Source: Variovorax sp. OV700 (lineage in GTDB: Bacteria; Pseudomonadota; Gammaproteobacteria; Burkholderiales; Burkholderiaceae_C). Taken from it: a DNA stretch of 64,000 nt. This document shows positions 8,218-16,023 of this stretch, piece by piece; the first letter of the stretch is position 1, and each line of letters begins with the position of its first letter. Made by a program: the position numbers and the translations under genes. Below the pieces are notes generated by a model. The model had not been told where the DNA came from, ran no database searches, and worked only from the letters and a program-made list of their open reading frames with translations. The stretch is taken from positions 1 through 64,000 of the forward strand of contig NZ_FNDR01000004.1 in NCBI RefSeq assembly GCF_900099805.1. The letters are read 5' to 3'.

Positions 8218-8775
8218 GCGGCGGATTCTATTCAGATCGGCAGTCTCGCCTTCACGCACGCTCGGGTCAACAATCGCACTACGGCGGTGTAGGTGCCCCA
8301 ACCCACGATAACCACAGGCACGTAAACACCTGGTTATCGGTGGTTGGACTTTTCGCCAGCTCCAGCTCACGAGATGCCACCGCTTGCCAAGGCCGCTGAA
8401 TGGACCCGCGAGTGGCCCACAGCAAGACGGCGCGTACCGCTGCACAGAACTCTCGCACGGTCTTCATGTTGACTCGCACGCAACGTCCGGACTGCCTCCT
8501 GACAGCGGCTGAGCGCTGATAGGGGCAAGGGAGCATAAAAAGCCGCCCAGGGAAAAAGCGCCTCGACGCCAGCTGCTGTTACTTTGCCTCAACCAACCTC
8601 ACCAAGCGCCGTACCAACAGGCCCCTAAGCGCGGACCAGCGGCTTCGGGCCTCCGGCTGCCGCCAACGGCGGCCGATCATTTTTCAAATATCAAAGCACG
8701 TTTTCGTTATTTAACGGCACAAGCATCGCTGACTAGCATCCGGCTTCATCCAACCGGTCATAACAGGTCAGCCGC
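8218..8775. other. Long intergenic gap at the edge of the mobile region
   Basis: 558 bp without a convincing gene, between the last minus-strand gene of the accessory segment and the plus-strand GntR operon. It contains the imperfect 17-bp inverted repeat at 8298-8347, and an AT-rich stretch around 8680-8716 with the palindrome CGTTA-TT-TAACG (8705-8716) that is a likely promoter/operator area for the GntR operon. It is the best place in the window for the boundary of the mobile element, but no duplicated attachment site or tRNA is visible. Confidence 0.5.
8298..8347. repeat. 17-bp imperfect inverted repeat
   Basis: Left arm CCAACCCACGATAACCA (8298-8314) and right arm TGGTTATCGGTGGTTGG (8331-8347) match at 15 of 17 positions around a 16-nt spacer. 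It lies in the gap between the accessory segment and the GntR operon. The form suits an attachment-type hairpin, a transposon-like end or a regulator site. No T tract follows. Confidence 0.55.
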
Positions 8776-9549
8776 ATGCAAGTCGCCAGGGCTCTCGAGC
8801 CGATAGCCTTTTCTCCCGTTCCGCTCTACACCCAGGTGCGCGAGGTGCTGCGCGAACGAATCCTCGACGGCACCTACGCACCGCATGCGCAACTGCCTTC
8901 CGAAAGCGAAATGGTCGCGCTGTTCAAGGTCAGCCGCATCACGGTGCGCCAGGCGCTGAGCGACCTGCAGCGCGAGAACCTGATCTTCAAGATCCCGGGC
9001 AAGGGCACATTCGTCGCAAAGCCCAAGGCGTTCCAGCACCTGGGGCAGCTCGAAGGTTTTGCCGAAGCGATGGTGCGCATGGGCTACGAGATACGCAACC
9101 AGGTCACGAGCCACAAGACCGTGCCCGCCTCCCCTCGCGTGGCGCAGCAGCTGGGTTTGGCAGAGGGCACGCCGGTGGCGCAGATCAAGCGTGTGCGGCA
9201 CCTCAACCGCGCGCCGGTGTCCTACGAAGTGACCTACCTGCCCCACGCCATCGGCGAGCGGCTTCGCCAGGCGGATCTGGCTGGGCGCGACATCTTCCTG
9301 ATCCTGGAAAACGACTACGGCATCGCCCTTGGCCACGCCGATCTGCAGATTGACGCCATGCTCGCGGACGAGGTGCTCTCCCGTGCACTGAGCGTGCCCG
9401 AGGGCACGGCCGTGCTGCGCGTGGAGCGCCTCACTCACACGGCAGACGGCGCGCCGCTGGATTTCGAAGACCTTTACTTTCGCGGCGATGCGTTCCAGCA
9501 CCGGCTTCGCATCGCCCGCGCCAACCCGACGACGAAGGCCAATTCATGA
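8776..9549 (+). CDS. GntR family regulator with UTRA domain (HutC type)
   Basis: 257-aa transcription regulator. Residues ~15-78 are the GntR winged helix-turn-helix (PLYTQVREVLRERILDGTYA; PSESEMVALFKVSRITVRQA), and ~95-240 form the UTRA ligand-binding domain that senses a small effector. It is the first gene of the operon: its stop overlaps the start of the flavoprotein gene as ATGA. It is therefore co-transcribed with the enzymes and importer it most likely controls, typical of autoregulated HutC-type repressors. The operator is presumably in the AT-rich stretch at about 8680-8716. The effector is unknown; by context it could be a sulfonate-like compound. Confidence 0.92.
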   Translation: MQVARALEPIAFSPVPLYTQVREVLRERILDGTYAPHAQLPSESEMVALFKVSRITVRQALSDLQRENLIFKIPGKGTFVAKPKAFQHLGQLEGFAEAMVRMGYEIRNQVTSHKTVPASPRVAQQLGLAEGTPVAQIKRVRHLNRAPVSYEVTYLPHAIGERLRQADLAGRDIFLILENDYGIALGHADLQIDAMLADEVLSRALSVPEGTAVLRVERLTHTADGAPLDFEDLYFRGDAFQHRLRIARANPTTKANS

Positions 9550-11297
9550 ACATCATCGCCCGAACCGTCGACGTGCTGGTCATCGGCGGCGGCACGGCCG
9601 GTCCGATGGCCGCCGTCAAGGCAAAAGAAGCTAATCCGAAGCTCGAAGTCTTGTTGCTGGAGAAGGCCAACGTCAAGCGCAGCGGCGCCATCTCGATGGG
9701 GATGGACGGCCTGAACAATGCGGTCGTACCCGGTTTTGCCACGCCCGAGCAGTACGTGAAGGAGATCACCACCGCCAACGACGGCATCGTCAACCAGAAG
9801 ACGGTGATGGCCTATGCGCGCAACAGCTATTCGATGATCGAGGAGCTTGACCGATGGGGCGTCAAGTTCGAGAAGGACGAGACCGGCGACTACGCGATGC
9901 GCAAGGTGCACCACATGGGCACGTACGTGCTGCCGATGCCCGAGGGCCACAACATCAAGAACGTGCTGTACCGGCGCCTGAAGCGCACGCGCGTGGAGAT
10001 GTCGCAGCGCCTGGTGGTAACGCGCCTGCTCACCGCAGCCAACGGCAGCATCGCGGGCGCCATGGCTTTCGACTGCCGCACGGCCGAGTTCCACGTGATC
10101 CGCGCCAAGGCCGTGGTGCTGGCCTCCGGCGCGGCCGGGCGCCTGGGTCTGCCGGCTTCCGGCTACCTCTTCGGCACTTACGAAAACCCCACCAATGCGG
10201 GCGACGGCTACAGCATGGCCTACCACGCGGGCGCGGAGCTCTCGGGCATCGAGTGCTTCCAGATCAACCCGCTCATCAAGGACTACAACGGCCCTGCCTG
10301 CGCCTACGTGACGGGCCCTTTCGGCGGCCACACCACCAACAACAAGGGCGAGCGCTTCATCGAGTGCGACTACTGGAGCGGCCAGATGATGATGGAGTTC
10401 TACAACGAGCTCCAAGGCGGCAACGGCCCCGTCTTCCTCAAGCTGAACCACCTGGCCGAAGAGACCATCGCCACCATCGAGCAGATCCTGCACACCAACG
10501 AGCGCCCCAGCCGCGGCCGCTTCCATGCCGGGCGCGGCACCGACTACCGCGACCAGATGGTGGAGATGCACATCTCGGAGATCGGCCTTTGCAGCGGCCA
10601 TTCGGCCTCTGGCGTGTGGGTGGACGAGCACGCGCGCACCACGGTGCCGGGCCTGCACGCCGCAGGCGACCTGGCCTGCGTGCCGCACAACTACATGCTC
10701 GGCGCCTTCGTCTATGGCCGGCTCGCGGGCGAAAGCGCGGCGCGGCATTGCGCGGAAGTCGAGCTGCCTGCGCTCGACGAAGAACAGGTGGCGCGCGAGC
10801 ATGCCCGCGTCGGCGCGCCGCTCCTGCGGCATGCCAACCTGCGGGGTGGCGGCCTGCCGCCCGCGCAGGTCGAATACAAGCTGCGCCGCATGGTCAACGA
10901 CTACCTGCAGCCGCCCAAGGTCACGCGCAAGATGGAGATCGGCCTTTCGCGCTTCGAGCAGATCCACGAAGACCTCGAACAGCTCGCCGCCCCCGGCCCG
11001 CACGAACTCATGCGCGCGATGGAAGTGCACGCCATTCGCGACTGCGCCGAGATGGCCGCACGCGCTTCGCTCTACCGGACCGAAAGCCGCTGGGGCCTGT
11101 ACCACCACCGCGTGGACTTTCCGGAGCGCAACGACCGCGACTGGTTCTGCCACACACAGCTGCGAAAGCAGGGCGACGCGATGGTGAGCTTCAAGCGTCC
11201 GGTCGACCCCTACATCGTGCCGCTCGACGCCCATGAGATGTCGGCCTACCAGCATCTGCGCGTACCCGCCGAGGCGCGCGATCCGGTCGCGGCATGA
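9546..11297 (+). CDS. AprA-like FAD flavoprotein (fumarate reductase/SDH superfamily)
   Basis: 583-aa flavoprotein of the fumarate reductase/succinate dehydrogenase superfamily. The FAD-binding Rossmann motif DVLVIGGGTAGPMAA is at residues 9-23, and a second FAD contact block is near the end of the catalytic part (VPGLHAAGDLACVPHNYMLG). Overall length, the direct neighbour with two 4Fe-4S clusters, and the C-terminal helical domain recall the alpha subunit of adenylylsulfate reductase (AprA) more than fumarate reductase. It is likely a cytoplasmic two-subunit enzyme with the ferredoxin coded 34 bp downstream. The substrate cannot be read from the sequence. The ABC importer in the same operon is of sulfonate/nitrate type, so a sulfur oxyanion or sulfonate-derived substrate is a reasonable guess. 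Start codon overlaps the regulator's stop. Confidence 0.85.
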   Translation: MNIIARTVDVLVIGGGTAGPMAAVKAKEANPKLEVLLLEKANVKRSGAISMGMDGLNNAVVPGFATPEQYVKEITTANDGIVNQKTVMAYARNSYSMIEELDRWGVKFEKDETGDYAMRKVHHMGTYVLPMPEGHNIKNVLYRRLKRTRVEMSQRLVVTRLLTAANGSIAGAMAFDCRTAEFHVIRAKAVVLASGAAGRLGLPASGYLFGTYENPTNAGDGYSMAYHAGAELSGIECFQINPLIKDYNGPACAYVTGPFGGHTTNNKGERFIECDYWSGQMMMEFYNELQGGNGPVFLKLNHLAEETIATIEQILHTNERPSRGRFHAGRGTDYRDQMVEMHISEIGLCSGHSASGVWVDEHARTTVPGLHAAGDLACVPHNYMLGAFVYGRLAGESAARHCAEVELPALDEEQVAREHARVGAPLLRHANLRGGGLPPAQVEYKLRRMVNDYLQPPKVTRKMEIGLSRFEQIHEDLEQLAAPGPHELMRAMEVHAIRDCAEMAARASLYRTESRWGLYHHRVDFPERNDRDWFCHTQLRKQGDAMVSFKRPVDPYIVPLDAHEMSAYQHLRVPAEARDPVAA

Positions 11298-11331
11298 CGC
11301 CCTCCCCTCCGCAAAACAAAGAGAACCCCAC

Positions 11332-11565
11332 ATGCCTCTCGCCTTCAACCCCACCAGCGTGCCCGTGCGCGTGGACGAGGACAAGTGCATCGCCCACAAG
11401 GGCTGCACCGTCTGCGTCGATGTCTGCCCGCTCGACGTGCTCGCCATCGACCTCAGCAAGGGCAAGGCCTACATGAAGTTCGACGAATGCTGGTACTGCA
11501 TGCCTTGCGAGAAAGACTGCCCCACCGGCGCGGTCACCGTCGACATTCCCTACCTGCTGCGCTGA
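11332..11565 (+). CDS. Ferredoxin with two 4Fe-4S clusters, AprB-like
   Basis: 77-aa ferredoxin. Eight cysteines form two cluster motifs: C19-x5-C25-x2-C28-x3-C32-P and C53-x2-C56-x2-C59-x3-C63-P. The spacing and the aromatic CWYCMPC block are like the cluster-binding core of AprB, the beta subunit of adenylylsulfate reductase, without its long C-terminal tail. It probably passes electrons to or from the flavoprotein coded just upstream. The frame is open upstream, but the ATG at 11332 gives the usual length and follows AGAG. Cytoplasmic; no signal peptide. Confidence 0.9.
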   Translation: MPLAFNPTSVPVRVDEDKCIAHKGCTVCVDVCPLDVLAIDLSKGKAYMKFDECWYCMPCEKDCPTGAVTVDIPYLLR

Positions 11566-11599
11566 GCCGCGGCCACTGCATTCAAACCGGAGCATCACG

Positions 11600-13024
11600 A
11601 TGAAGACCCAGAGAATCCTGAGCCGCACCCTGTCTTTGTGGGGCGCCACCCTCGGCTTGTTGCTGGCATTGCCCGCTGCGCAGGCTGAAACCATTCGCGT
11701 CGCCATCGGCACGCAAGACACCACCATCAACTGCGCCACAGGCGGCCTTTTGATCCGCGAGCTGAAGCTGCTTGAAAAATACCTGCCGCGCACCGGCAAG
11801 TACAAGGACGCGCAATACCAGATCGAATGGAAGAACTTCACCTCGGGCGCGCCGCTGACCAACGAAATGGTCGCGGGCAAGCTCGACCTCGGCTCGATGG
11901 CCGACTTTCCGGGCAGCTTCAACGGTGCGGCCTTCCAGAAGGCGGGACGCAGGAGCATTTTCATCACCGTGCTCTCGGGCAGCACCACGGGCAGCGGCAA
12001 CGGCATCGTCGTGCCGAAGGATTCGAAGGTGCAGTCGCTCGCCGAGCTCAAGGGAAAGACCATCTCAGTGCCCTTCGCGTCCACTTCGCACGGCATGCTG
12101 CTGCGTGCCATCCAGGCGCAGGGCTGGGATCCGCTGAAAGACGTGAACATCACCACGCAGGCGCCCGAGGTGGCCGGCCCCGCGCTGCAGGCCGGCAAGG
12201 TCGAGGCGCATGCGGACTTCGTGCCCTTTGCCGAACTGTTTCCCTACCGCGGCTTCGCGCGCAAGATCTACGACGGCTCGCAGGCAAACGCGCCCACCTT
12301 CCATGGCAGCCTGGTCGACGAGGACTATGCGAAGAAATACCCCGAGGTCGTGGCTGCCTATCTGCGCGCCGCGCTGGAGGCCGACCGCCTCGTGGCTGCA
12401 GAGCCTGAAAAGTACAGCGAGCTGATCGCCAAGGTCACGGGCATCGAGGCGGAGGTCAACTACCTGTTCCACGGCCCGCTCGGCCTGCAGACGCGCGACC
12501 TGAGCTGGAAGCCCGAGTACCGCCAGGCCGTGAAGACATCGCTCGACACGCTGCGCCTGCTCAAGCGCACCGACAACGACATCGACGCCAATGCCTTCGT
12601 GCACGACAGCTACATTCGCGCCGCCTTCAAAGAGGCCGGCCTGGACTACGACAGGCAGCTGAAAAACTATGCCCGTGCCCCGCTGGTGGCCAAGGACGCC
12701 GCCACGGGCAAGCCGATCACCGATGTGAGCCGGGTGGCCCAGGTGTGGGTGGCCGGCGAGCCGCTCGTGCGGCACTATGCCTCGCCCGAGAACGCCTTTA
12801 GCGACCTGCAGAAGCTCGAGAAGTCGGGCAAAAAGGCGCGCGTGGTCTATGCGCAGGACCGCAACAGCGGCAACAAGCTGCTGGCGGCCGACGCGTGGTT
12901 TGTGCTCGGCGCCAAGGGCGAGGTCGATGCCTTCCTGCTCAAGGACCAGGCCGAAGGCTGGGCCGCAAAGCACGGCGGCAAGGTGGCGGACTTTGCGGGC
13001 GTGCGCGCCGCGCTGGCCGGCTGA
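11600..13024 (+). CDS. ABC importer binding protein (sulfonate/nitrate type) with NosL-like tail
   Basis: 474-aa periplasmic binding protein. An N-terminal signal peptide (residues ~1-29, ending PAAQAE) is followed by an SsuA/TauA/NrtA-type domain (ETIRVAIGTQDTT ... GKTISVPFASTSHGMLL) up to about residue 360. The family is normally 310-340 residues. The extra ~75 C-terminal residues (VVYAQDRNSGNKLLAADAWF; DAFLLKDQAEGWAAKHGG) resemble the copper-binding lipoprotein NosL, with its 'aFa...dAe.fa..hGGkv..f' pattern. A fused metal- or sulfur-binding module is therefore possible. GGAG lies before the ATG. It works with the permease and ATPase coded next. Confidence 0.87.
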   Translation: MKTQRILSRTLSLWGATLGLLLALPAAQAETIRVAIGTQDTTINCATGGLLIRELKLLEKYLPRTGKYKDAQYQIEWKNFTSGAPLTNEMVAGKLDLGSMADFPGSFNGAAFQKAGRRSIFITVLSGSTTGSGNGIVVPKDSKVQSLAELKGKTISVPFASTSHGMLLRAIQAQGWDPLKDVNITTQAPEVAGPALQAGKVEAHADFVPFAELFPYRGFARKIYDGSQANAPTFHGSLVDEDYAKKYPEVVAAYLRAALEADRLVAAEPEKYSELIAKVTGIEAEVNYLFHGPLGLQTRDLSWKPEYRQAVKTSLDTLRLLKRTDNDIDANAFVHDSYIRAAFKEAGLDYDRQLKNYARAPLVAKDAATGKPITDVSRVAQVWVAGEPLVRHYASPENAFSDLQKLEKSGKKARVVYAQDRNSGNKLLAADAWFVLGAKGEVDAFLLKDQAEGWAAKHGGKVADFAGVRAALAG

Positions 13025-13049
13025 GTCGTTCTTCTTCGCGAGCTCCACC

Positions 13050-13847
13050 ATGGCCAGCTTCTTCAACGGCAACCTGCGGCGCACGGCCTGGCGCATTGCT
13101 GCGCTGGTGCTGTGCGTGGTTGCGTGGCACCTCGCCACGCGCGAGCGCATCAACCTGGGCGTCGTCACTTTCCAGAATGTGCCTCCGCCGGGTGAAGTGG
13201 CCGAGTCGGCCTGGTCGCTCCTGCAATCGCCGCTGGTACTGCAGCACCTGGGGGCGAGCCTGCGCCGCGTGTTCATCGGCTTCGGGTTGGCGGCCATCAC
13301 CGGCGTGGTGCTCGGCCTTGCGATCGGCCGCGCCCGCTGGGCCGAAGACAGCTTGCTGCCGCCGCTCGAGGTGCTGCGCCCGATTCCGGCGGTGGCATGG
13401 ATACCGCTGGCGATCCTGATGTTTCCGTCCTCGGAGGCGTCGATGGTGTTCATCACCTTTGTCGGTGCGCTGTTTCCGGTGCTGCTGAACACCGTGCACG
13501 GCGTGGAAGCCGTGGACGCGCGCCTGGTCGCTTCGGCGCGCAGCCTGGGCGCGGGCCGTCTCGCGGTGTTCCGCGAGGTGGTCCTGCCCGGCGCGCTGCC
13601 GAGCGTGGTCACCGGGCTGGCCATTGGCATGGGCACCGCGTGGTTCTGCCTGGTCACGGCCGAGATGATCTCGGGCCAGTTCGGCATCGGCTACTACACC
13701 TGGATGTCGTACACGATCCAGAACTACGCCGACATCGTCGTGGGCATGCTCTTCATCGGCGTGCTCGGCATGGGCAGCAGCGCACTCGTTCGACGGGCCG
13801 GGCAGGCGCTGATGCCGTGGCGCGCCGTGCAGGAGAAAAGAAAATGA
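13050..13847 (+). CDS. ABC permease, sulfonate/nitrate/taurine type
   Basis: 265-aa inner-membrane permease of the SsuC/TauC/NrtB family with about six membrane segments. The ATPase-contact (EAA) loop is visible as ARSLGAGRLAVFREVVLPGA near residue 165. The frame is open far upstream, inside the binding-protein gene, but the ATG at 13050 gives the usual N-terminus with a first membrane helix (IAALVLCVVAWHLA). It starts 25 bp after the binding protein, and its stop overlaps the ATPase start as ATGA, showing translational coupling. Confidence 0.92.
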   Translation: MASFFNGNLRRTAWRIAALVLCVVAWHLATRERINLGVVTFQNVPPPGEVAESAWSLLQSPLVLQHLGASLRRVFIGFGLAAITGVVLGLAIGRARWAEDSLLPPLEVLRPIPAVAWIPLAILMFPSSEASMVFITFVGALFPVLLNTVHGVEAVDARLVASARSLGAGRLAVFREVVLPGALPSVVTGLAIGMGTAWFCLVTAEMISGQFGIGYYTWMSYTIQNYADIVVGMLFIGVLGMGSSALVRRAGQALMPWRAVQEKRK

Positions 13848-14692
13848 AGGCCGACGTGCAGACCGGGCGGATCGCCCTTGACGGCGTGCGCGTGCGCCTT
13901 GGCCATGGTGCCCAGGCCTTCGATGCGGTGCAGGACATCACCCTGCACGTGAATCCCGGCGAGTTCGTCTGCCTGCTCGGCCCTTCGGGCTGCGGCAAGT
14001 CGACGCTGCTGGGTGCGCTGGCCGGCCATCTTTCGCCGGCAGGCGGCAGCATCAGCGTGGACGGCGAGCCTGTGCGCGGGCCGCATCCGGACCGAGGCCT
14101 GGTCTTCCAGCACCACACGCTCTTTCCGTGGAAGAAGGTGCTCGACAACGTCGCCTTCGGACTGAAGATGCAGGGTGTGGGCCGCCGCGAACGGCACGCG
14201 CGTGCGCATGAAATGCTGCGCCTCGTCGGCCTGGACGACTTCGCCGGCTTCTATCCGTCGCAGCTCTCGGGGGGCATGCAGCAGCGTGCGGAGATTGCGC
14301 GGGTGCTCATCAACCATCCACGCGTGATGCTGATGGACGAGCCCTTCGGCGCGCTCGACGCCCAGACCCGCCTCATGATGCAGCGCCAGCTGCTCGACGC
14401 CTGGGCGCGCGTGCGCACCACCATCGTCTTCATCACCCACGACATCGACGAGGCGCTGTTCCTCGGCGACCGCGTGCTCGTGATGGGGCCGCGGCCGGGC
14501 CGGATCGTGGCCGAGTTCGAGCTCGGTTTCGAGCGGCCACGCGATCCGTCGCTGGTCACGTCTTCCGAATTCACCGCGCTCAAGCGGCGCTGCCTGCAGC
14601 TGCTGCATCCGCATGCGGGCGCCGGCGCACCGCTCGAGCGCCTCACGCCGCTCGGCGCGCCTGCCGCCGCGCAGTTGCGCTTCGCCATCTGA
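13844..14692 (+). CDS. ABC ATPase, sulfonate/nitrate/taurine type
   Basis: 282-aa nucleotide-binding subunit of the importer (SsuB/TauB/NrtD family). Walker A GPSGCGKST is at residues 46-54, the Q-loop at VFQHHTLFPW, the signature LSGGMQQR and Walker B VMLMDEPFGALD, with the switch histidine in FITHDIDEA. The start overlaps the permease stop by four bases. It powers uptake of the unknown substrate handled by the AprAB-like enzyme upstream. Confidence 0.94.
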   Translation: MKADVQTGRIALDGVRVRLGHGAQAFDAVQDITLHVNPGEFVCLLGPSGCGKSTLLGALAGHLSPAGGSISVDGEPVRGPHPDRGLVFQHHTLFPWKKVLDNVAFGLKMQGVGRRERHARAHEMLRLVGLDDFAGFYPSQLSGGMQQRAEIARVLINHPRVMLMDEPFGALDAQTRLMMQRQLLDAWARVRTTIVFITHDIDEALFLGDRVLVMGPRPGRIVAEFELGFERPRDPSLVTSSEFTALKRRCLQLLHPHAGAGAPLERLTPLGAPAAAQLRFAI

Positions 14693-14699
14693 AAGAAAA

Positions 14700-15698
14700 A
14701 TGAACCCCGCCCTCCTCGATGATCCCGAACTGCAAGCCATCGCCGCGCGGCTGAACTCACCCGACGCCGAAGTGCGCCGCATCGCCGTGATGGACCTTGG
14801 CGACCTGGCCGACGAGGCGCACACGCCGCTCCTGGTCGCCGCACTGCGCGACGACGCACCCGCCGTGCGCGCCGCCGCGGCGCTGGCGCTCGAAACCATG
14901 GAAAACCAGGCGGCCGTCGAAGGGCTGGCGCAAGTGCTCGATGACGCCGATCCCCAGGTGCGCGAGGCCGCCGCCCACAGCCTTGCTGAACTGAAGGAGC
15001 CTGCGTCAGCCGCCTGGCTGCTGCCGTATGCAGGCGCCGGAGCAACGCGGGTGCGCGCCGCCGTGCTGCGCGCGCTGCGCGAGTTGCGGGTACCTGCCAG
15101 CGCTGGCCCTGCCCTGGCAGCCCTGCAGGAGCCGCGGTCTGCGCAGGACAGCGCCGAGGCCATCGCGCTGCGCCGCGAGGCGATCGGCGTGCTCGGGTAT
15201 CTGAAGCACGCCCCAGCCCTCCCCGCACTGACCGGCATCGCCATGTCCGACCCCGTCGATGAAGTGCGCCGGGCGGCAGTGGGCGCGCTGGCGTTTGCCA
15301 GCGGCAATGCCGACGCGCGCGCCGCACTGGAAACCGCGCTGCGCGACGCGAGCTGGCAGGTGCGGGAAGAAGCCGCCACATCGCTCGGCAAGCTGCAGCA
15401 GCCGGCCGCGTCCGAAGCGCTGCTGGTGGCCCTGGACGACCCCTATTGGCAGGTGCGCCTGCGCGCCGCACGCAGCCTGGGGCGGCTGCGGAGCACCGGG
15501 AGCGTCGCGGCGCTGCTCGCGACGCTGGGCCACGGCATCAGCAACCTGCGCAAGGAAGCGGCGCTTGCACTGGGCGAGATCGGCGATGCTGCCGCAGTGC
15601 CGGCGCTCGAAATCGCCGCCGCCGACGCGGACCCGGAAGTGCGCAAATCAGCCCGGCTGGCCATCGCGCAGATCGGTGCGGCGGCACATGGCACCTGA
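14700..15698 (+). CDS. HEAT-repeat protein (PBS-lyase HEAT type)
   Basis: 332-aa all-helical protein made of about nine HEAT-like repeats of ~30 residues, e.g. DPQVREAAAHSLAELKEP, DEVRRAAVGALAFASG and WQVREEAATSLGKLQQP, running from residue ~18 to the end. Such solenoids act as protein-binding scaffolds or, in phycobilin biology, as lyases. Here the only partners coded nearby are the AprAB-like enzyme and the DUF971 protein, so a maturation or assembly factor for the iron-sulfur flavoenzyme is a reasonable inference. It follows the ATPase by 7 bp and overlaps the DUF971 gene by 11 bp. Cytoplasmic. Confidence 0.88.
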   Translation: MNPALLDDPELQAIAARLNSPDAEVRRIAVMDLGDLADEAHTPLLVAALRDDAPAVRAAAALALETMENQAAVEGLAQVLDDADPQVREAAAHSLAELKEPASAAWLLPYAGAGATRVRAAVLRALRELRVPASAGPALAALQEPRSAQDSAEAIALRREAIGVLGYLKHAPALPALTGIAMSDPVDEVRRAAVGALAFASGNADARAALETALRDASWQVREEAATSLGKLQQPAASEALLVALDDPYWQVRLRAARSLGRLRSTGSVAALLATLGHGISNLRKEAALALGEIGDAAAVPALEIAAADADPEVRKSARLAIAQIGAAAHGT

Positions 15699-16023
15699 GT
15701 CCATCGTCGACCATCGCGCGCGCGCTGTGCTGGAGTTTCGCTGGGCGGATGGCACGCAGCACCTGGCGGCATACCAGCTGCTGAGATCGAGTTGCCCTTG
15801 CGCCGATTGCAAGGCCCAGCGCGCGGCCGGGCACGATGGTCAAGCGAGATTGTTGCCGTCAGCTGCAGCCGTGCGGCTTGCGGACATTCGGCCCGTGGGG
15901 GCGTACGGCGTGCAGTTCGTGTTCGGCGACGGCCACGACCGGGGCATCTTTCCCTGGCGCTTCCTGAGAGAGCTGCTGGACAAAAACCGCGCCCAGGCGC
16001 TGGCGAGCGCTGATCAAGGCTGA
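15688..16023 (+). CDS. DUF971 protein with zinc-type Cys-His site
   Basis: 111-aa protein of the DUF971 family, the fold found as the N-terminal domain of gamma-butyrobetaine hydroxylase. The metal site is intact: C36-x-C38-x2-C41 with H83 before the typical FPWRFL motif. DUF971 proteins are often linked to iron-sulfur cluster assembly or carrier roles, which suits the eight-Cys ferredoxin in this operon; that role is inferred. It is the last gene of the GntR operon. Its end overlaps by 10 bp the end of the convergent binding-protein gene, leaving no room for a terminator. Confidence 0.88.
   Translation: MAPESIVDHRARAVLEFRWADGTQHLAAYQLLRSSCPCADCKAQRAAGHDGQARLLPSAAAVRLADIRPVGAYGVQFVFGDGHDRGIFPWRFLRELLDKNRAQALASADQG

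Noticed and set aside
9474..11465. A 663-codon minus-strand frame opposite the flavoprotein gene.
   Set aside because: No start signal or motif; the plus strand has the FAD-binding motif, overlap with the regulator gene and the ferredoxin partner.
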